NCBI GenBank assembly: GCA_022782265.1
Contig: JALFOM010000022.1
Location: 1 to 64,000 of the forward strand
Origin: Clostridiales bacterium
GTDB lineage: Bacteria; Bacillota; Clostridia; Oscillospirales; Oscillospiraceae
Direction of reading: 5' to 3'
Length of the DNA stretch: 64,000 nucleotides
Part shown: in pieces, positions 49,522 to 59,200 of the stretch
Numbering within the stretch: position 1 is the stretch's first letter
Layout of the letters: each line of letters starts with the position of its first letter
Program-made: the position numbers and the translations under genes
The notes under the pieces: generated by a model
Database searches by the model: none
The model's input: only the letters and a program-made list of their open reading frames with translations
What the model was told of the DNA's origin: nothing

Positions 49522-49971
49522 TTGATTTTTGCAAAATTAAAGGATGCCGCAGACTATTGCGGCATCCATCCCCGGCTTGACCGGGTGATCGATTGTCTCA
49601 ATGAGGAGTTTCTGAACAAGGTAGGCACACAGACCCAGAAGCTGGAGGGTGATCTTCTGTATGTCACCCGCTTCGACTATGTGACCAGCCCCCTTGAGGA
49701 GACTTTCTTTGAGGCCCATAAAAAGTACCTTGACGTACATCTGATGATGAGCGGCGCGGAGAGAGTGGATATCTCCCACCCGGAGGCGCTGTCGCTTTTT
49801 GACCATAAGGATGATTTTTACGCCTACCGGGGCGAGGCGGAACAGACGCTGCTCCTCACGCCCGGCAGCTTCCTTGTGGTCTTCCCCGGCGATGCGCACC
49901 GCATCAAAGTGCAGGTCAAGGGTCCTGAAAATGTATCCAAGGTCGTTTTCAAGCTGCTTGTAAACGACTGA
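49522..49971 (+). CDS. YhcH/YjgK/YiaL family protein (NanQ-type sialic acid anomerase)
   Basis: 149 residues, the normal length. It contains DYVTSPLEETFFEAHKKYLDVHLMMSGAERVD and the C-terminal metal-site strand FLVVFPGDAHRIKVQ. The E. coli homologue YhcH/NanQ speeds conversion between alpha- and beta-Neu5Ac; the location directly before nanA fits this. A TTG at 49522 is the likely start, eight bases after AAGGA and 6 bp after the permease stop; no ATG is available in frame near here. Cytoplasmic. Confidence 0.88.
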   Translation: MIFAKLKDAADYCGIHPRLDRVIDCLNEEFLNKVGTQTQKLEGDLLYVTRFDYVTSPLEETFFEAHKKYLDVHLMMSGAERVDISHPEALSLFDHKDDFYAYRGEAEQTLLLTPGSFLVVFPGDAHRIKVQVKGPENVSKVVFKLLVND

Positions 49972-49991
49972 GATGGGAAAGAAGGAAAAAC

Positions 49992-50906
49992 ATGAATCAG
50001 AAGTTTGAAAAGTACAAGGGCATATTCCCCGCTTTCTACGCCTGCTACGATGAAAACGGCGCAATCAGCCCTGAAAGAGTGCGGGAATTTACCGAGTATA
50101 TGATCGGCAAGGGCGTTACCGGATTGTATGTGGGCGGCTCCTCCGGCGAGTGCATCTACCAGTCCGTGGCGGAGCGCAAGCTGGTGCTGGAGAATGTGAT
50201 GGAAGCTGCCCGGGGCCGGATCGTTGTCATCGCCCATGTGGCCTGCAACAACACCGCCGACAGCATGGAGCTTGCCGCTCACGCGGAGAGCTTGGGCGTG
50301 GACGCCATTGCCGCCATCCCGCCCATCTACTTCCATCTGCCGCCCCACGGCATTGCCCGGTATTGGAACGACATCTCCTCTGCGGCACCCAATACCGATT
50401 TCATCATCTACAATATCCCCCAGCTTGCCGGCGTAGGACTTAACGGTGCCCTGCTGCGGGAGATGCTGAAGAACCCCAGAGTGATCGGCGTGAAAAACTC
50501 CTCCATGCCCGTTCAGGACATCGAGATGTGGCGCGACGAAGGGGCCATCGTATTCAACGGCCCGGACGAGCAGCTTCTGTCTGGCCTGGTGGCAGGCGCC
50601 ATCGGCGGTATTGGCGGCACCTATGCCGTGATGCCTGAGCTGTATCTGCGCATTTTCAAGCTGGTATCTGAGGGCCGTATCGCCGAAGCCCGGGAGATCC
50701 AGGACGAGTGCTGCCATATCATCTATGAGCTGTGCTCCTGCCATGGCAATATGTACGCCGTGATCAAGGCGGTACTCCGGGAGCTGGGCGGGCCCGACAT
50801 CGGCGGCGTGCGCCGTCCTCTCAGCGACATTGTGCCCGAGGATATGCCCACTGTCCGTAAATGCGCGGAGCATATCCGCACGGCCTGCGAAAAGTTCGTG
50901 AAGTAA
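49992..50906 (+). CDS. nanA: N-acetylneuraminate lyase
   Basis: 304 residues of the DHDPS/NAL barrel. GGSSGE (48-53) binds the pyruvate carboxylate, Tyr140 in FIIYNIPQ is the proton relay and Lys168 in VIGVKNSS forms the Schiff base. It cleaves Neu5Ac to ManNAc and pyruvate. GSSGE rather than the DHDPS form GTTGE, together with the sialic acid transporter and YhcH upstream, supports NanA. Last gene of the operon, 20 bp after yhcH, followed by a terminator. Confidence 0.93.
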   Translation: MNQKFEKYKGIFPAFYACYDENGAISPERVREFTEYMIGKGVTGLYVGGSSGECIYQSVAERKLVLENVMEAARGRIVVIAHVACNNTADSMELAAHAESLGVDAIAAIPPIYFHLPPHGIARYWNDISSAAPNTDFIIYNIPQLAGVGLNGALLREMLKNPRVIGVKNSSMPVQDIEMWRDEGAIVFNGPDEQLLSGLVAGAIGGIGGTYAVMPELYLRIFKLVSEGRIAEAREIQDECCHIIYELCSCHGNMYAVIKAVLRELGGPDIGGVRRPLSDIVPEDMPTVRKCAEHIRTACEKFVK

Positions 50907-50921
50907 GCGAGAGTAAAACGA

Positions 50922-50949
50922 AAGCCCGAAGGAATCAACCTTCGGGCTT
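50922..50949. terminator. Bidirectional terminator after nanA
   Basis: 11-bp stem AAGCCCGAAGG / CCTTCGGGCTT followed by CAATTTTTG on the plus strand, between convergent genes. Confidence 0.9.
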
Positions 50950-50960
50950 CAATTTTTGCC

Positions 50961-51710
50961 TTATTTCCCTCTGGGCTGGCGGCCGTCGACGGTCTCCCAG
51001 CCGGGGAGGGGGAGCCGCTGCATGGCGCCGAAGATCTTGGATTTCATGTCCGGGTACTGGGCGCTCATGGTTTTCAGAAGCTGCTTGATCTCATAGCGCT
51101 TGCTGCCCTTGTCCTGGGGGCAGGGGTTTTCCACCACCGGCAGCTGAAGCTCCTGGGCCAGATTGCTGATTTTCAGTTCCCCGGCGTAGATCATGGGCCG
51201 GATCTGGGTGACGCCGGAGCGGTCCAGATAGGTGACGGGCCGAAAGCAGCTGAGCCGCCCCTCAAAGAGCAGCGACAGCATGAAGGTCTCCACCGCGTCG
51301 TCAAAATGGTGGCCCAGGGCCAGCTTGTTTATGCCCCGCTGCCGGATGGCGTCGTTCAGCGCGCCCCGGCGCATCTTGGCGCAGAGAGAGCAGGGGTTAT
51401 CCTCCTTGCGCACGTCGAAAACAACCTCCTTGATATCCGTTTTCAGACAGGTATAGGGGATATCAAGCTCCCGGCAGAGCTCCGCCACCGGGGTAAAGTC
51501 CATGCCCTCAAAGCCCAGCTCAATGGTGATGGCCTCCAGATCAAAGTGTTTGGGATAGTAGCCTTGCAGGTGGTGGAGAGCCAGCAGCAGCAAAAGACTA
51601 TCCTTCCCGCCGGAGACGCCCACGGCGATGTTGTCGCCCTCTTCGATCATGTTATAGTCGTCCACCGCACGGCGGATCACACCGGTAAATTCGTTTAAGA
51701 TTTTGTCCAT
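50961..51710 (-). CDS. TtcA-like PP-loop tRNA thiolation protein
   Basis: 249 residues. PP-loop SGGKDS at 33-38 (ATP adenylation) and the Cys pair NPCSLC (Cys107, Cys110) with a third Cys in VVENPCPQDKGSKRYEI, the set that holds a 4Fe-4S cluster in TtcA. TtcA makes 2-thiocytidine at position 32 of tRNA; Gram-positive paralogues can have other sulfur-transfer roles, so the exact nucleoside is not certain. Single gene between a terminator and the rplM promoter region. Confidence 0.85.
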   Translation of the reverse strand: MDKILNEFTGVIRRAVDDYNMIEEGDNIAVGVSGGKDSLLLLLALHHLQGYYPKHFDLEAITIELGFEGMDFTPVAELCRELDIPYTCLKTDIKEVVFDVRKEDNPCSLCAKMRRGALNDAIRQRGINKLALGHHFDDAVETFMLSLLFEGRLSCFRPVTYLDRSGVTQIRPMIYAGELKISNLAQELQLPVVENPCPQDKGSKRYEIKQLLKTMSAQYPDMKSKIFGAMQRLPLPGWETVDGRQPRGK

Positions 51711-51814
51711 GTCCTACCCTCAGAGAAAAAATAAAAATGGAAATAAGTTTTCGATAGAATTTACGAGATTTCGAGAGAAATCAAGAGATTTGGAAATCAG
51801 AATTAAAATTGCTG

Positions 51815-51843
51815 TTGACACGCCGGGAAAGCTGTGGTATAAA
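51815..51843 (+). promoter_or_regulatory. Promoter and leader of rplM-rpsI
   Basis: TTGACA, 17-bp spacer, TATAAA, a near-consensus promoter. The roughly 75-nt leader has GGCG/CGCC (51856-51882) and GAATT/AATTC (51884-51905) stems, which is where an L13 autoregulatory leader would be expected; I cannot confirm the class. Confidence 0.8.
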
Positions 51844-51923
51844 AATAAAGCGCGCTTGGCGTTTATTGTAAACTCCTGCGCCTGAATTGTCAAAACATTT
51901 AATTCTATATGGAGGCACAAAAT

Positions 51924-52352
51924 ATGTCTACGACCATGGTAACCAAGGAGACCGTTACCCGCAAATGGTACGTCCTTGACGCAGCCGGCAAGCCCCTGGG
52001 CAAGACCGCTGCTCTCGCCGCTGACCTGCTGCGCGGCAAGCTCAAAACCGATTATACCCCCCACGTTGACTGCGGCGATTATGTCATCATCATCAACGCG
52101 AAGGACGCAGTTCTCACCGGCAAGAAGCTGGAGCAGAAGTACTACCGTACCCACTCCGGTTATCCCGGCGGACTGAAAGAGACCCAGTACAAGACCCTGA
52201 TGAAGACCAAGCCCGAGCTGGCTATGCGTCTGGCTGTCCGCGGCATGCTGCAGAAGAACACCATCGCTCAGTGGCAGCTCAAGCGCCTGAGAGTTTTCGC
52301 CGGCGCAGAGCACACCCACGCAGCCCAGAAGCCCGAAGTTTGGGATCGCTAA
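51924..52352 (+). CDS. rplM: Ribosomal protein L13
   Basis: 142 residues with the L13 core: [45 protein letters not shown] and the signature [25 protein letters not shown]. The start ATG (MSTTMVTKE) is nine bases after GGAGG; a closer in-frame ATG upstream overlaps that site. rplM-rpsI is the standard operon, the S9 gene starting 16 bp later. Confidence 0.97.
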   Translation: MSTTMVTKETVTRKWYVLDAAGKPLGKTAALAADLLRGKLKTDYTPHVDCGDYVIIINAKDAVLTGKKLEQKYYRTHSGYPGGLKETQYKTLMKTKPELAMRLAVRGMLQKNTIAQWQLKRLRVFAGAEHTHAAQKPEVWDR

Positions 52353-52368
52353 GAGGAGGTAAAGAAAT

Positions 52369-52779
52369 ATGGCAACCTATAAGTGCAAGAAGCCCTATAT
52401 GTACGGCACCGGACGCAGAAAGTCCTCCGTCGCACGTGTTCACCTCATCCCCAACGGCACCGGTGTGATCACCATCAACGGCCGTGATATCGACGACTAC
52501 TTCGGTCTGGACACCCTGAAGCTCATCGTGCGTCAGCCCCTGGTCACCACCGGCACTGTCGGCAAGGTTGACATTGAGGCTACCGTCGCCGGCGGCGGCG
52601 TTTCCGGTCAGGCCGGCGCTATCCGCCACGGCATCGCCCGCGCTCTCCTGGTTGTGGACGAGAGCTACCGCGCTTCCCTGAAGGCCGCAGGCTTCCTGAC
52701 CCGCGACCCGAGAATGAAAGAGCGTAAGAAGTACGGTCTCAAAGCCGCCCGCCGCGCTCCGCAGTTCAGCAAGCGTTAA
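52369..52779 (+). CDS. rpsI: Ribosomal protein S9
   Basis: 136 residues ending in the universal RRAPQFSKR tail, whose last residues reach the P-site tRNA. It has [14 protein letters not shown] at the start of the fold and [20 protein letters not shown]. Preceded by GAGGAGG. Last gene of the rplM-rpsI operon. Confidence 0.98.
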   Translation: MATYKCKKPYMYGTGRRKSSVARVHLIPNGTGVITINGRDIDDYFGLDTLKLIVRQPLVTTGTVGKVDIEATVAGGGVSGQAGAIRHGIARALLVVDESYRASLKAAGFLTRDPRMKERKKYGLKAARRAPQFSKR

Positions 52780-52796
52780 TCGAATACCGCTTATTA

Positions 52797-52823
52797 CAGC
52801 GCCGCGATTATTTTGCGGCGCTG
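52797..52823 (+). terminator. Terminator of rplM-rpsI
   Basis: 9-bp stem CAGCGCCGC / GCGGCGCTG followed by TTTTTT. Confidence 0.93.
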
Positions 52824-52843
52824 TTTTTTCCGAGGAGAATATT

Positions 52844-53467
52844 ATGGACGTGAAAACCGCACTGATCGTTATCGACATGCAAAAGGGCTTTATCAACGGG
52901 GCCTCCGCCCAGTGCATCCGGGGTGCGAAGGCCACGGTGCCCGCCTGCGCCGCGGTTATCAGCCACTGCCGGGAGCGGGATATCCCTGTGTTTTTTGTCA
53001 CCCGCCGTTACCGGGCGGACGGCAGCGACGTGGAGCACACCCGATTTGAACGCTGGCGCGAGGGCGGCAGGGCCATGTCGCCGGGCTGTCCGGAGGAGTT
53101 CTCCGCCGACATGCCGGAGGAGTTTGGCCTCTGCGCCAGGGATTACCGGATTATCAAGCCCCGCTACTCCGCCTTTTTCCACACAGAGCTGGACCTGATA
53201 TTGCGCCGCCTGGGCGTGAACACCATCGTTCTGGCAGGCACAACCACCCCCAACTGCATCCGCACCACCTGCTATGACGGCATATCCCTGGAGTACAATG
53301 TGGCCGTGCTCAGCGACTGCACTTCCTCCAATACGGAGGAAATCCAGCAGAGCAACCTGCGGGATATGGCCAATGTAGGCGCCCAGATCATGACAAGTGA
53401 GGACTTCATCTCCGGCAGGGAGATACGGGACACCGTAAGCCTTGCCCGGGAGAATGTGGAAAGATAA
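52844..53467 (+). CDS. Isochorismatase-family cysteine hydrolase
   Basis: 207 residues with the catalytic triad of the family: Asp11 in LIVIDMQKGF, Lys105 in RIIKPRYSAFFHTELD and Cys138 in AGTTTPNCIRTTCYD. A cis-peptide motif precedes the Cys as usual. Members include nicotinamidases, N-carbamoylsarcosine amidases and isochorismatases; no metal ligands typical of nicotinamidase are obvious (there is no DxH pair after DMQKGF), so the substrate is open. Single gene between two terminators. Confidence 0.87.
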   Translation: MDVKTALIVIDMQKGFINGASAQCIRGAKATVPACAAVISHCRERDIPVFFVTRRYRADGSDVEHTRFERWREGGRAMSPGCPEEFSADMPEEFGLCARDYRIIKPRYSAFFHTELDLILRRLGVNTIVLAGTTTPNCIRTTCYDGISLEYNVAVLSDCTSSNTEEIQQSNLRDMANVGAQIMTSEDFISGREIRDTVSLARENVER

Positions 53468-53505
53468 AACATCAGCGCCGCTTTTTTTGAAGCGGCGCTG
53501 ATGTT
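53468..53505. terminator. Bidirectional terminator
   Basis: 16-bp perfect stem from AACATCAGCGCCGCTT (53468-53483) and its reverse complement (53490-53505), between convergent genes. Confidence 0.93.
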
Positions 53506-54798
53506 TTAGCGATCCTTCTTCCGCCAGATCAGCGGCTCATACGCTTTTTTCAGAAACTTCACCACATCGTCCCCGGCAGAGGCGTGGACAAAGACGTCGT
53601 AATTTTCCGGGATGCTGCCGAAGGTCATGCACTTTTCGTAACCGGTCACTTCCTTCAGCTTTTCCAGCATGTTCAGCTTCTCCGCGTCCTTGTTATACAC
53701 CCGCAGCAGGGCCATGCCGGGCAATCCGTCAGCCCCACAGCAGACGACCTTGTAATGTTCCGTTACGCCCCGGGCCTGCAGAGCGTCAAAAGCGGCGTTG
53801 ATCTTTTCCGTCTCGTCAATGGCCGTCAGGTAGACCGCGCCCATACCCTCAGGCAGAGGGCGGTGCAGGTAGTTGCGGTAGGGCGACTTCCGCCGCTTTT
53901 CGTACAGAAGCCGGGTGCCCTCGTGGGACAGGCTCTCATAAAAGGTCAGGAATGAGTCGTCAATCACCGCGTGCTGGAATACCTCAAGGTCCAAATCGCG
54001 GAGCGTGTCGGTCAGGCGGCAGGCTTCCCCGTAATCCAGCTCACATTTGGCTATGTAGCTGTTTTCCACAGGATCGTAGAGCACCGCTCCATCCATCAGG
54101 ATCAGAGGCAGCTTCACATGCACATCCCCGGCGGCCTCCCAGAAAGAGGCGGTGCTGCGTCGGGTCATGATGGACAGAGGCACACCCTCGTCGATCAGCC
54201 GGTTCAGTTCCACCTTGCTGTAAACGGAGAGCCGGGCATTTTCGGAGATCAGTACATCATCCAGGGCGGTGACAAACAGCAGATCCTTCCTTTTGCGCCG
54301 GGGCAGGTGGAAGGCGTTTACCACCATACCCACGATCACGCCGATCAGCGTTTCCACCACGCGATTGAGCACGAAGAGATAGGGGTTTTCGTCCCCGATG
54401 TGCACCATGGTAATGCAGAGAAAGACCACGGACGAAAAGTAGGCCGCATCCTGAATGTTCAGCACCACCGCCGTGTACAGTGAGGCCACAACCCCCAGCA
54501 TCACAACGGCGCAGTACAGGGTGTAGTGAATATTATGGGGCACCAGGACAAAGCACTGGAGCACAATGACGATCAGTCCGTAAAAGGCGCCGATAAAGGT
54601 GCCGTTCATCCTGCGCAGAGCCATGGCGCGGGAATTTTTGTGGTAGCTCTGCATGCATTGTAGCGCGGCAATGGCCGAATAAAAGGGGATGCCGTGGCTT
54701 CCGCGCAGGTAATCAATCAGAAAACATATGCCTACCGACACGGCGGATTTGACAATGCGCATCCCGATGCGGGGAAAGCGGCTTGCGTGCTTGAACAT
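53506..54798 (-). CDS. FUSC/aromatic-acid-exporter-type membrane domain fused to a degenerate HAD (Cof-type) domain
   Basis: 430 residues. The first 165 form six or so transmembrane segments of the FUSC/DUF939 type (GIPFYSAIAALQCMQSYHKNSR, RMNGTFIGAFYGLIVIV, RVVETLIGVIVGMVVN). The rest aligns with a Cof-like HAD phosphatase, but motif I, normally DxDGT, reads VTALDDVLI (176-184): the catalytic Asp pair is gone. Motif II keeps SIMTRRS and the core has MDGAVLY; the C terminus has SIPENYDVFVHASAGDD where GDxxND would be. It is thus probably a ligand-binding or regulatory domain on a membrane half-transporter. Monocistronic. Confidence 0.8.
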   Translation of the reverse strand: MFKHASRFPRIGMRIVKSAVSVGICFLIDYLRGSHGIPFYSAIAALQCMQSYHKNSRAMALRRMNGTFIGAFYGLIVIVLQCFVLVPHNIHYTLYCAVVMLGVVASLYTAVVLNIQDAAYFSSVVFLCITMVHIGDENPYLFVLNRVVETLIGVIVGMVVNAFHLPRRKRKDLLFVTALDDVLISENARLSVYSKVELNRLIDEGVPLSIMTRRSTASFWEAAGDVHVKLPLILMDGAVLYDPVENSYIAKCELDYGEACRLTDTLRDLDLEVFQHAVIDDSFLTFYESLSHEGTRLLYEKRRKSPYRNYLHRPLPEGMGAVYLTAIDETEKINAAFDALQARGVTEHYKVVCCGADGLPGMALLRVYNKDAEKLNMLEKLKEVTGYEKCMTFGSIPENYDVFVHASAGDDVVKFLKKAYEPLIWRKKDR

Positions 54799-54819
54799 AG
54801 GTCAATTCTCCATGAAAAA

Positions 54820-54842
54820 GGCAGCGGAAATCAACCGCTGCC
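54820..54842 (-). terminator. Terminator of the aminotransferase gene
   Basis: 8-bp stem GGCAGCGG / CCGCTGCC; on the minus strand followed by TTTTTC. It lies between the aminotransferase stop and the FUSC-HAD start. Confidence 0.85.
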
Positions 54843-54865
54843 CTTATTCTTTCGTCGCTTGTGCT

Positions 54866-56059
54866 TCAGTGGGTCTCGTTGTATTTCCGGATAGCCACGG
54901 CCAGAATGTCCATAGCCCGTTCGATATCCTCTTTGTTGATCACATAGGCCATGCGGACCTCGTTCAGGCCCTTGCCGGGGGTGGCGTAGAAGGGCTCGCC
55001 GCAGGAGAACATCACGGTCTCGCCATGGTCCTCAAACTCGTTGAGCAGCCAGAGCTGGAATTTGTCCGCGTCGTCCACAGGCAAGGCCGCCATCACATAG
55101 AACGCGCCCTTGGGCTCCTTGCAGATCACGCCGGGGATCTGGGAAAGCTTACTCATCAGCGTATCCCGGCGGAGCTTGTATTCCTCGCGCACGGAGGCGA
55201 AGTAATCTTTATCCACGGAATAGAGCGCCGCTGCGGCTACCTGATCGGTGGTGGAGGCGCAGAGCCGGCACTGACACCACTTCATGGCCTGCTGCATAAA
55301 TTCCTTGTTCTTGGAGATCAGCAGACCGATACGGGCGCCGCAGGCGGAGAAGCGCTTGGAGACGGAGTCGATAACGATCACGTTGTCCTCATAGCCGGGG
55401 TACTGGAGCGCGCTGGTGAGGGACTCGCCGCCGTAGGTGAACTCGCGGTAAACCTCGTCGCAGATGATGAACAGCTCGTGCTCTTTGGCAATGTCCAGCA
55501 TCAGCTTGAGCTCGTCAGGGCTCAGCACAGCGCCGGTGGGGTTGCCGGGGTTGGTAATCATAATGGCCCGGGTATGTTCGTTGATGAGGGGTTCGATACG
55601 CTCTCTCACAGCGTAGCGGTAGCCCTCCTCCGGGTAGGTGGTCAGGGGCCGGATGGTGGCGCCCGCCAGGGTGACAGAGGTGTGATAGTTGGGATAGAAG
55701 GGCTCGGGAATGATGATCTCGTCACCGTCGTCCAGAATGGTGGCCATGGTCATTTGCAAAGCCTCGCTGCCGCCGGTGGTGACAAGAATGTTCTCGTCTG
55801 TCAGGTCAACGCCGATGTTGCCGTAGTAGCCGCGCACCGCGTCAAGCAGCACAGGGAGGCCCCGGGAAGGGGCATAGGCCAGAACAGGCTCGGAAAATTC
55901 GCGCATGGCCTGAAAATAGGCGTCGGGCGTAATGATATCGGGCTGGCCGATGTTCAGGTGGTATATTTTGATGCCGCGTTTTACCGCCTCCGCCGCGTAG
56001 CCGTTGAATTTACGCATGGGGGACAGACCGCATTTTTCCATTTTTGAAGAAATTTTCAC
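54866..56059 (-). CDS. Class I/II pyridoxal-phosphate aminotransferase (aspartate aminotransferase-like)
   Basis: 397 residues, fold type I. PLP lysine is Lys235 in DSVSKRFSACGARIG, with Asn173 in TNPGNPTG and Asp201 in CDEVYREF binding the cofactor. The substrate carboxylate Arg is in the C-terminal EVRMAYV. The start is a GTG at 56059, with AAGGA about 12 bases upstream; an internal ATG six codons later is the alternative. It probably moves amino groups between 2-oxoglutarate and aspartate or aromatic/branched amino acids; the substrate cannot be fixed. Divergent from addB. Confidence 0.88.
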   Translation of the reverse strand: MKISSKMEKCGLSPMRKFNGYAAEAVKRGIKIYHLNIGQPDIITPDAYFQAMREFSEPVLAYAPSRGLPVLLDAVRGYYGNIGVDLTDENILVTTGGSEALQMTMATILDDGDEIIIPEPFYPNYHTSVTLAGATIRPLTTYPEEGYRYAVRERIEPLINEHTRAIMITNPGNPTGAVLSPDELKLMLDIAKEHELFIICDEVYREFTYGGESLTSALQYPGYEDNVIVIDSVSKRFSACGARIGLLISKNKEFMQQAMKWCQCRLCASTTDQVAAAALYSVDKDYFASVREEYKLRRDTLMSKLSQIPGVICKEPKGAFYVMAALPVDDADKFQLWLLNEFEDHGETVMFSCGEPFYATPGKGLNEVRMAYVINKEDIERAMDILAVAIRKYNETH

Positions 56060-56206
56060 GCCAAATCACATCCTTAAAAAACATAAATTATTTTATATCA
56101 CATTTTTTCGCTTTATTCAAGTACTGTGCGAAAATAAACAAGGCGGCTTGTAAGCCGGGGCCGGATTTGATAAAATGGGTAAAAAGAAATGCTTCGGAGG
56201 ACAGAT

Positions 56207-59200
56207 ATGCTCAGACTTTTCACCGGCAAGGCGGGCACCGGCAAAACCGCCGCCGTCATATCGGAGATCGACGCCTTTGTGCGGCGGGGCAGGGGCGGCA
56301 GTATGCTCATTGTGCCCGAGCAGTACAGCCATGAGGCAGAGCGGGAGCTGTGCCGGCGCTGCGGCGACAGCCTGTCGCTGTACGCGGAGGTGTTCAGCTT
56401 TACCGGGCTTGCCCGGCGGATCATGTCCCGCCAGGGGGGCGCGGCAGCCAGCATGCTGGATAAGGGCGGCCGGATGCTGTGCATGGCTCTGGCGCTGGAT
56501 CAGGTCTTCTCCCGGCTGAAGGTCTACAGCGCGGCCCGCCGCAAGGCGGAATTGCAGGGTATGCTGCTCTCCGCGGTGGACGAGCTGAAATCCGCCGGGG
56601 TGAGCGCGGAGGCCCTGCTCTCCGCCGGGGAGCGCTGCGGCGGCGCTTTGGGCGACAAGCTCTGCGACATGGCCCTGGTGCTGGAGGCCTATGGCGCCAT
56701 CGTGGCCAACGGACATGCCGACCCGGCGGACCGGCTGGATGTGCTGGCCGCCCAGATTGCGGGCAGCGACATCGGGCCGGAAAACCATATTTATATCGAC
56801 GGCTTTATTGATTTCACCCATCAGGAGCTGAATGTCATCCGCGCGCTGATGAAAAAGGGCGCGGAGCTTACGGTCTGCCTGACGGTGGACGAGCTGAAGG
56901 GGGATAACGAGATTTTTGAACTGTCCCGCCGTGCGGGGCGGATACTCTCATCTTATGCCGGGGAACTGGGCATAGAATGTGTGCAGGAACATTTTGCCGC
57001 GCCCTCCGGCAAAGCGCCGGCCCTGGGCTTTTTTGCCGACAACATGTTCAGCTATTCCTCGGCCCGGTTCCAGGAGAAAAGCGAAGCGGTGGAGCTTTAT
57101 TCGGCGGAGAGCCTGACCGCCGAGTGCGAATTTGCCGCCGCCAAAGCCATTGCGCTGGTCAGGGACGGGGGCTGCCGCTGGCGGGATATCGCCGTGGCGG
57201 TCCGGGGCTTTGAGGATTACCGCACCGCCCTGGAGAGCATTTTCCGGCACTATGAGGTGCCTCTGTTTGTGACGAAAAAGAGCGAGCTGCTGTCAAAGCC
57301 CCTGCCGGCGCTGATCAGCGGGGCCTATGAGATCCTCCAGGGCGGCTGGGACGTGGACGATGTGCTCAGCTACATGGGCACCGGCCTTTCCGGCCTGAAC
57401 AGGGAGGAATGTGACCTTCTGGGCGACTATGTCTTTAAATGGCAGCTCCGGGCCGGGGCCTGGAAGCGCAGTGGAGACTGGCGGCAGCACCCGGACGGCT
57501 ACGGGGGAGACTACGATGAGGAGGCCCTTGCCCGGCTGGAGACCATCAACGCCCTGCGCCGCCGTCTGGCAGAGCCGCTGCTGAAGCTGGAGAAAAGCGG
57601 AGAGCTGGCGGAGGCTGCCGCCGGTCAGGCCGCGGCGCTGGCGGAATATCTCCGGGAGCTGAAGCTGCCGGAGCAGCTTTCACACCGGAGTGCGGAGCTG
57701 GAGCGGAGCGGCCGGGAGAGCCTGGCCCAGGAGTATGCCCAGCTCTGGGATATTATCGTCTCCGCCCTGGAGCAGAGCGCGGAGATCTTAGGGGACATGG
57801 AGATGGACATGACGGCCTTCAGCAGGCTGTTTATCACCATGCTCTCCCAATATGACGTGGGCAGCATCCCGGTGTCTCTGGACCGGGTCTCCGCCGGGGA
57901 TTTTGACCGTATGCGCCGCAGGAACATCAAGCATCTGATCGTCCTGGGGGCGACGGACCAGCGTCTGCCCCGGTCCGAGGAGGACGGGGGCATCTTCTCC
58001 GACGAGGAGCGCAGACGGCTTTTGGAGCTGGATATCGACATCGGCGGCGCGGGAGAGGGCGAGCTGTGGCGGGAATTTTCCCTGATCTACAACTGCCTGA
58101 GCCTGCCGTCGGAGAGTCTGAGCATGTGCTATCCCCTTTTTGACGCCGACGGGGCGGCCCTCCGTCCGGCCTTTGTGTTCAACCGGGCCAAGGCCCTTTT
58201 TGATCTGCCTGTGCGCCACGCGGATATCGGCGAGGGCCGCATGTCTGCCCCGGCCCCGGCGCTGAGCCTGGCGGCCCACGCCCTGAACGGCGGCAGTCCC
58301 CGGGAGAAGGCGGCGGCGGAGGTCTTCCGGGACAGGGAGCCGGAGCGCTTTGCCCGGCTCAGTGCCGCCGCGCAGATGAGCCGGGGCAAGCTGTCCCCCG
58401 CCGCGGTGGAGGCGCTGTACGGGAAAAAGCTCCGGCTGAGCGCCTCCCGGATTGATCGCTTTTCCACCTGCAAGTTCGCCTATTTCTGCCAGTTCGGCCT
58501 GAAGGCCAAGCCCTATGAGCCGGCAGGCTTCAAGCCGCCGGAGATCGGCACCTTCATGCACTTTGTGCTGGAGGGCACGGCCCGGGACGCAGCGGAGCGG
58601 GGCGGCTTTGCCCGGGTGTCGGATGAGGAGCTGAAACAGATCACCCAGCGCCATGTGGAGGAATATGTCCACACGGAGCTGAACGATTTTCAGGAGAAAT
58701 CCCAGCGCTTCATCTATCTGTTCAAGCGTCTTACCGCAGACGTGTACCAGGTGGTGCGCGAGATGGCGGCGGAGCTGAGAAAGTCGGACTTTGTCCCCCT
58801 GGACTTTGAGCTGGACTTCTCCAAGGCGGCGGATATCCCGCCCGTGGAGCTGAGCGGCGGTGAAGGGGCCCTGACCCTGACCGGCGTGGCCGACCGTGTG
58901 GACGGCTGGCTGCATGCGGGGAAGCTGTACCTGCGCGTGGTGGACTACAAGACCGGCCGGAAAAAATTCTCCCTGTCCGACGTCTGGTACGGTATGGGCC
59001 TGCAGATGCTGCTCTACCTCTTTGCCCTGGAAAGGGACGGGGAGAGCCGCTATGGCAGGGAGATTGTCCCTGCCGGGGTGATGTATGTGCCGGCAAGGAA
59101 CGTGATGCTCTCCGCCTCCCGGGACGAAGCGGATGAAGAGCTGGAGACAAAGCGGGTGGAGGAGGCCCGGCGCAGCGGCATCGTTCTGGACGATCCGGCG

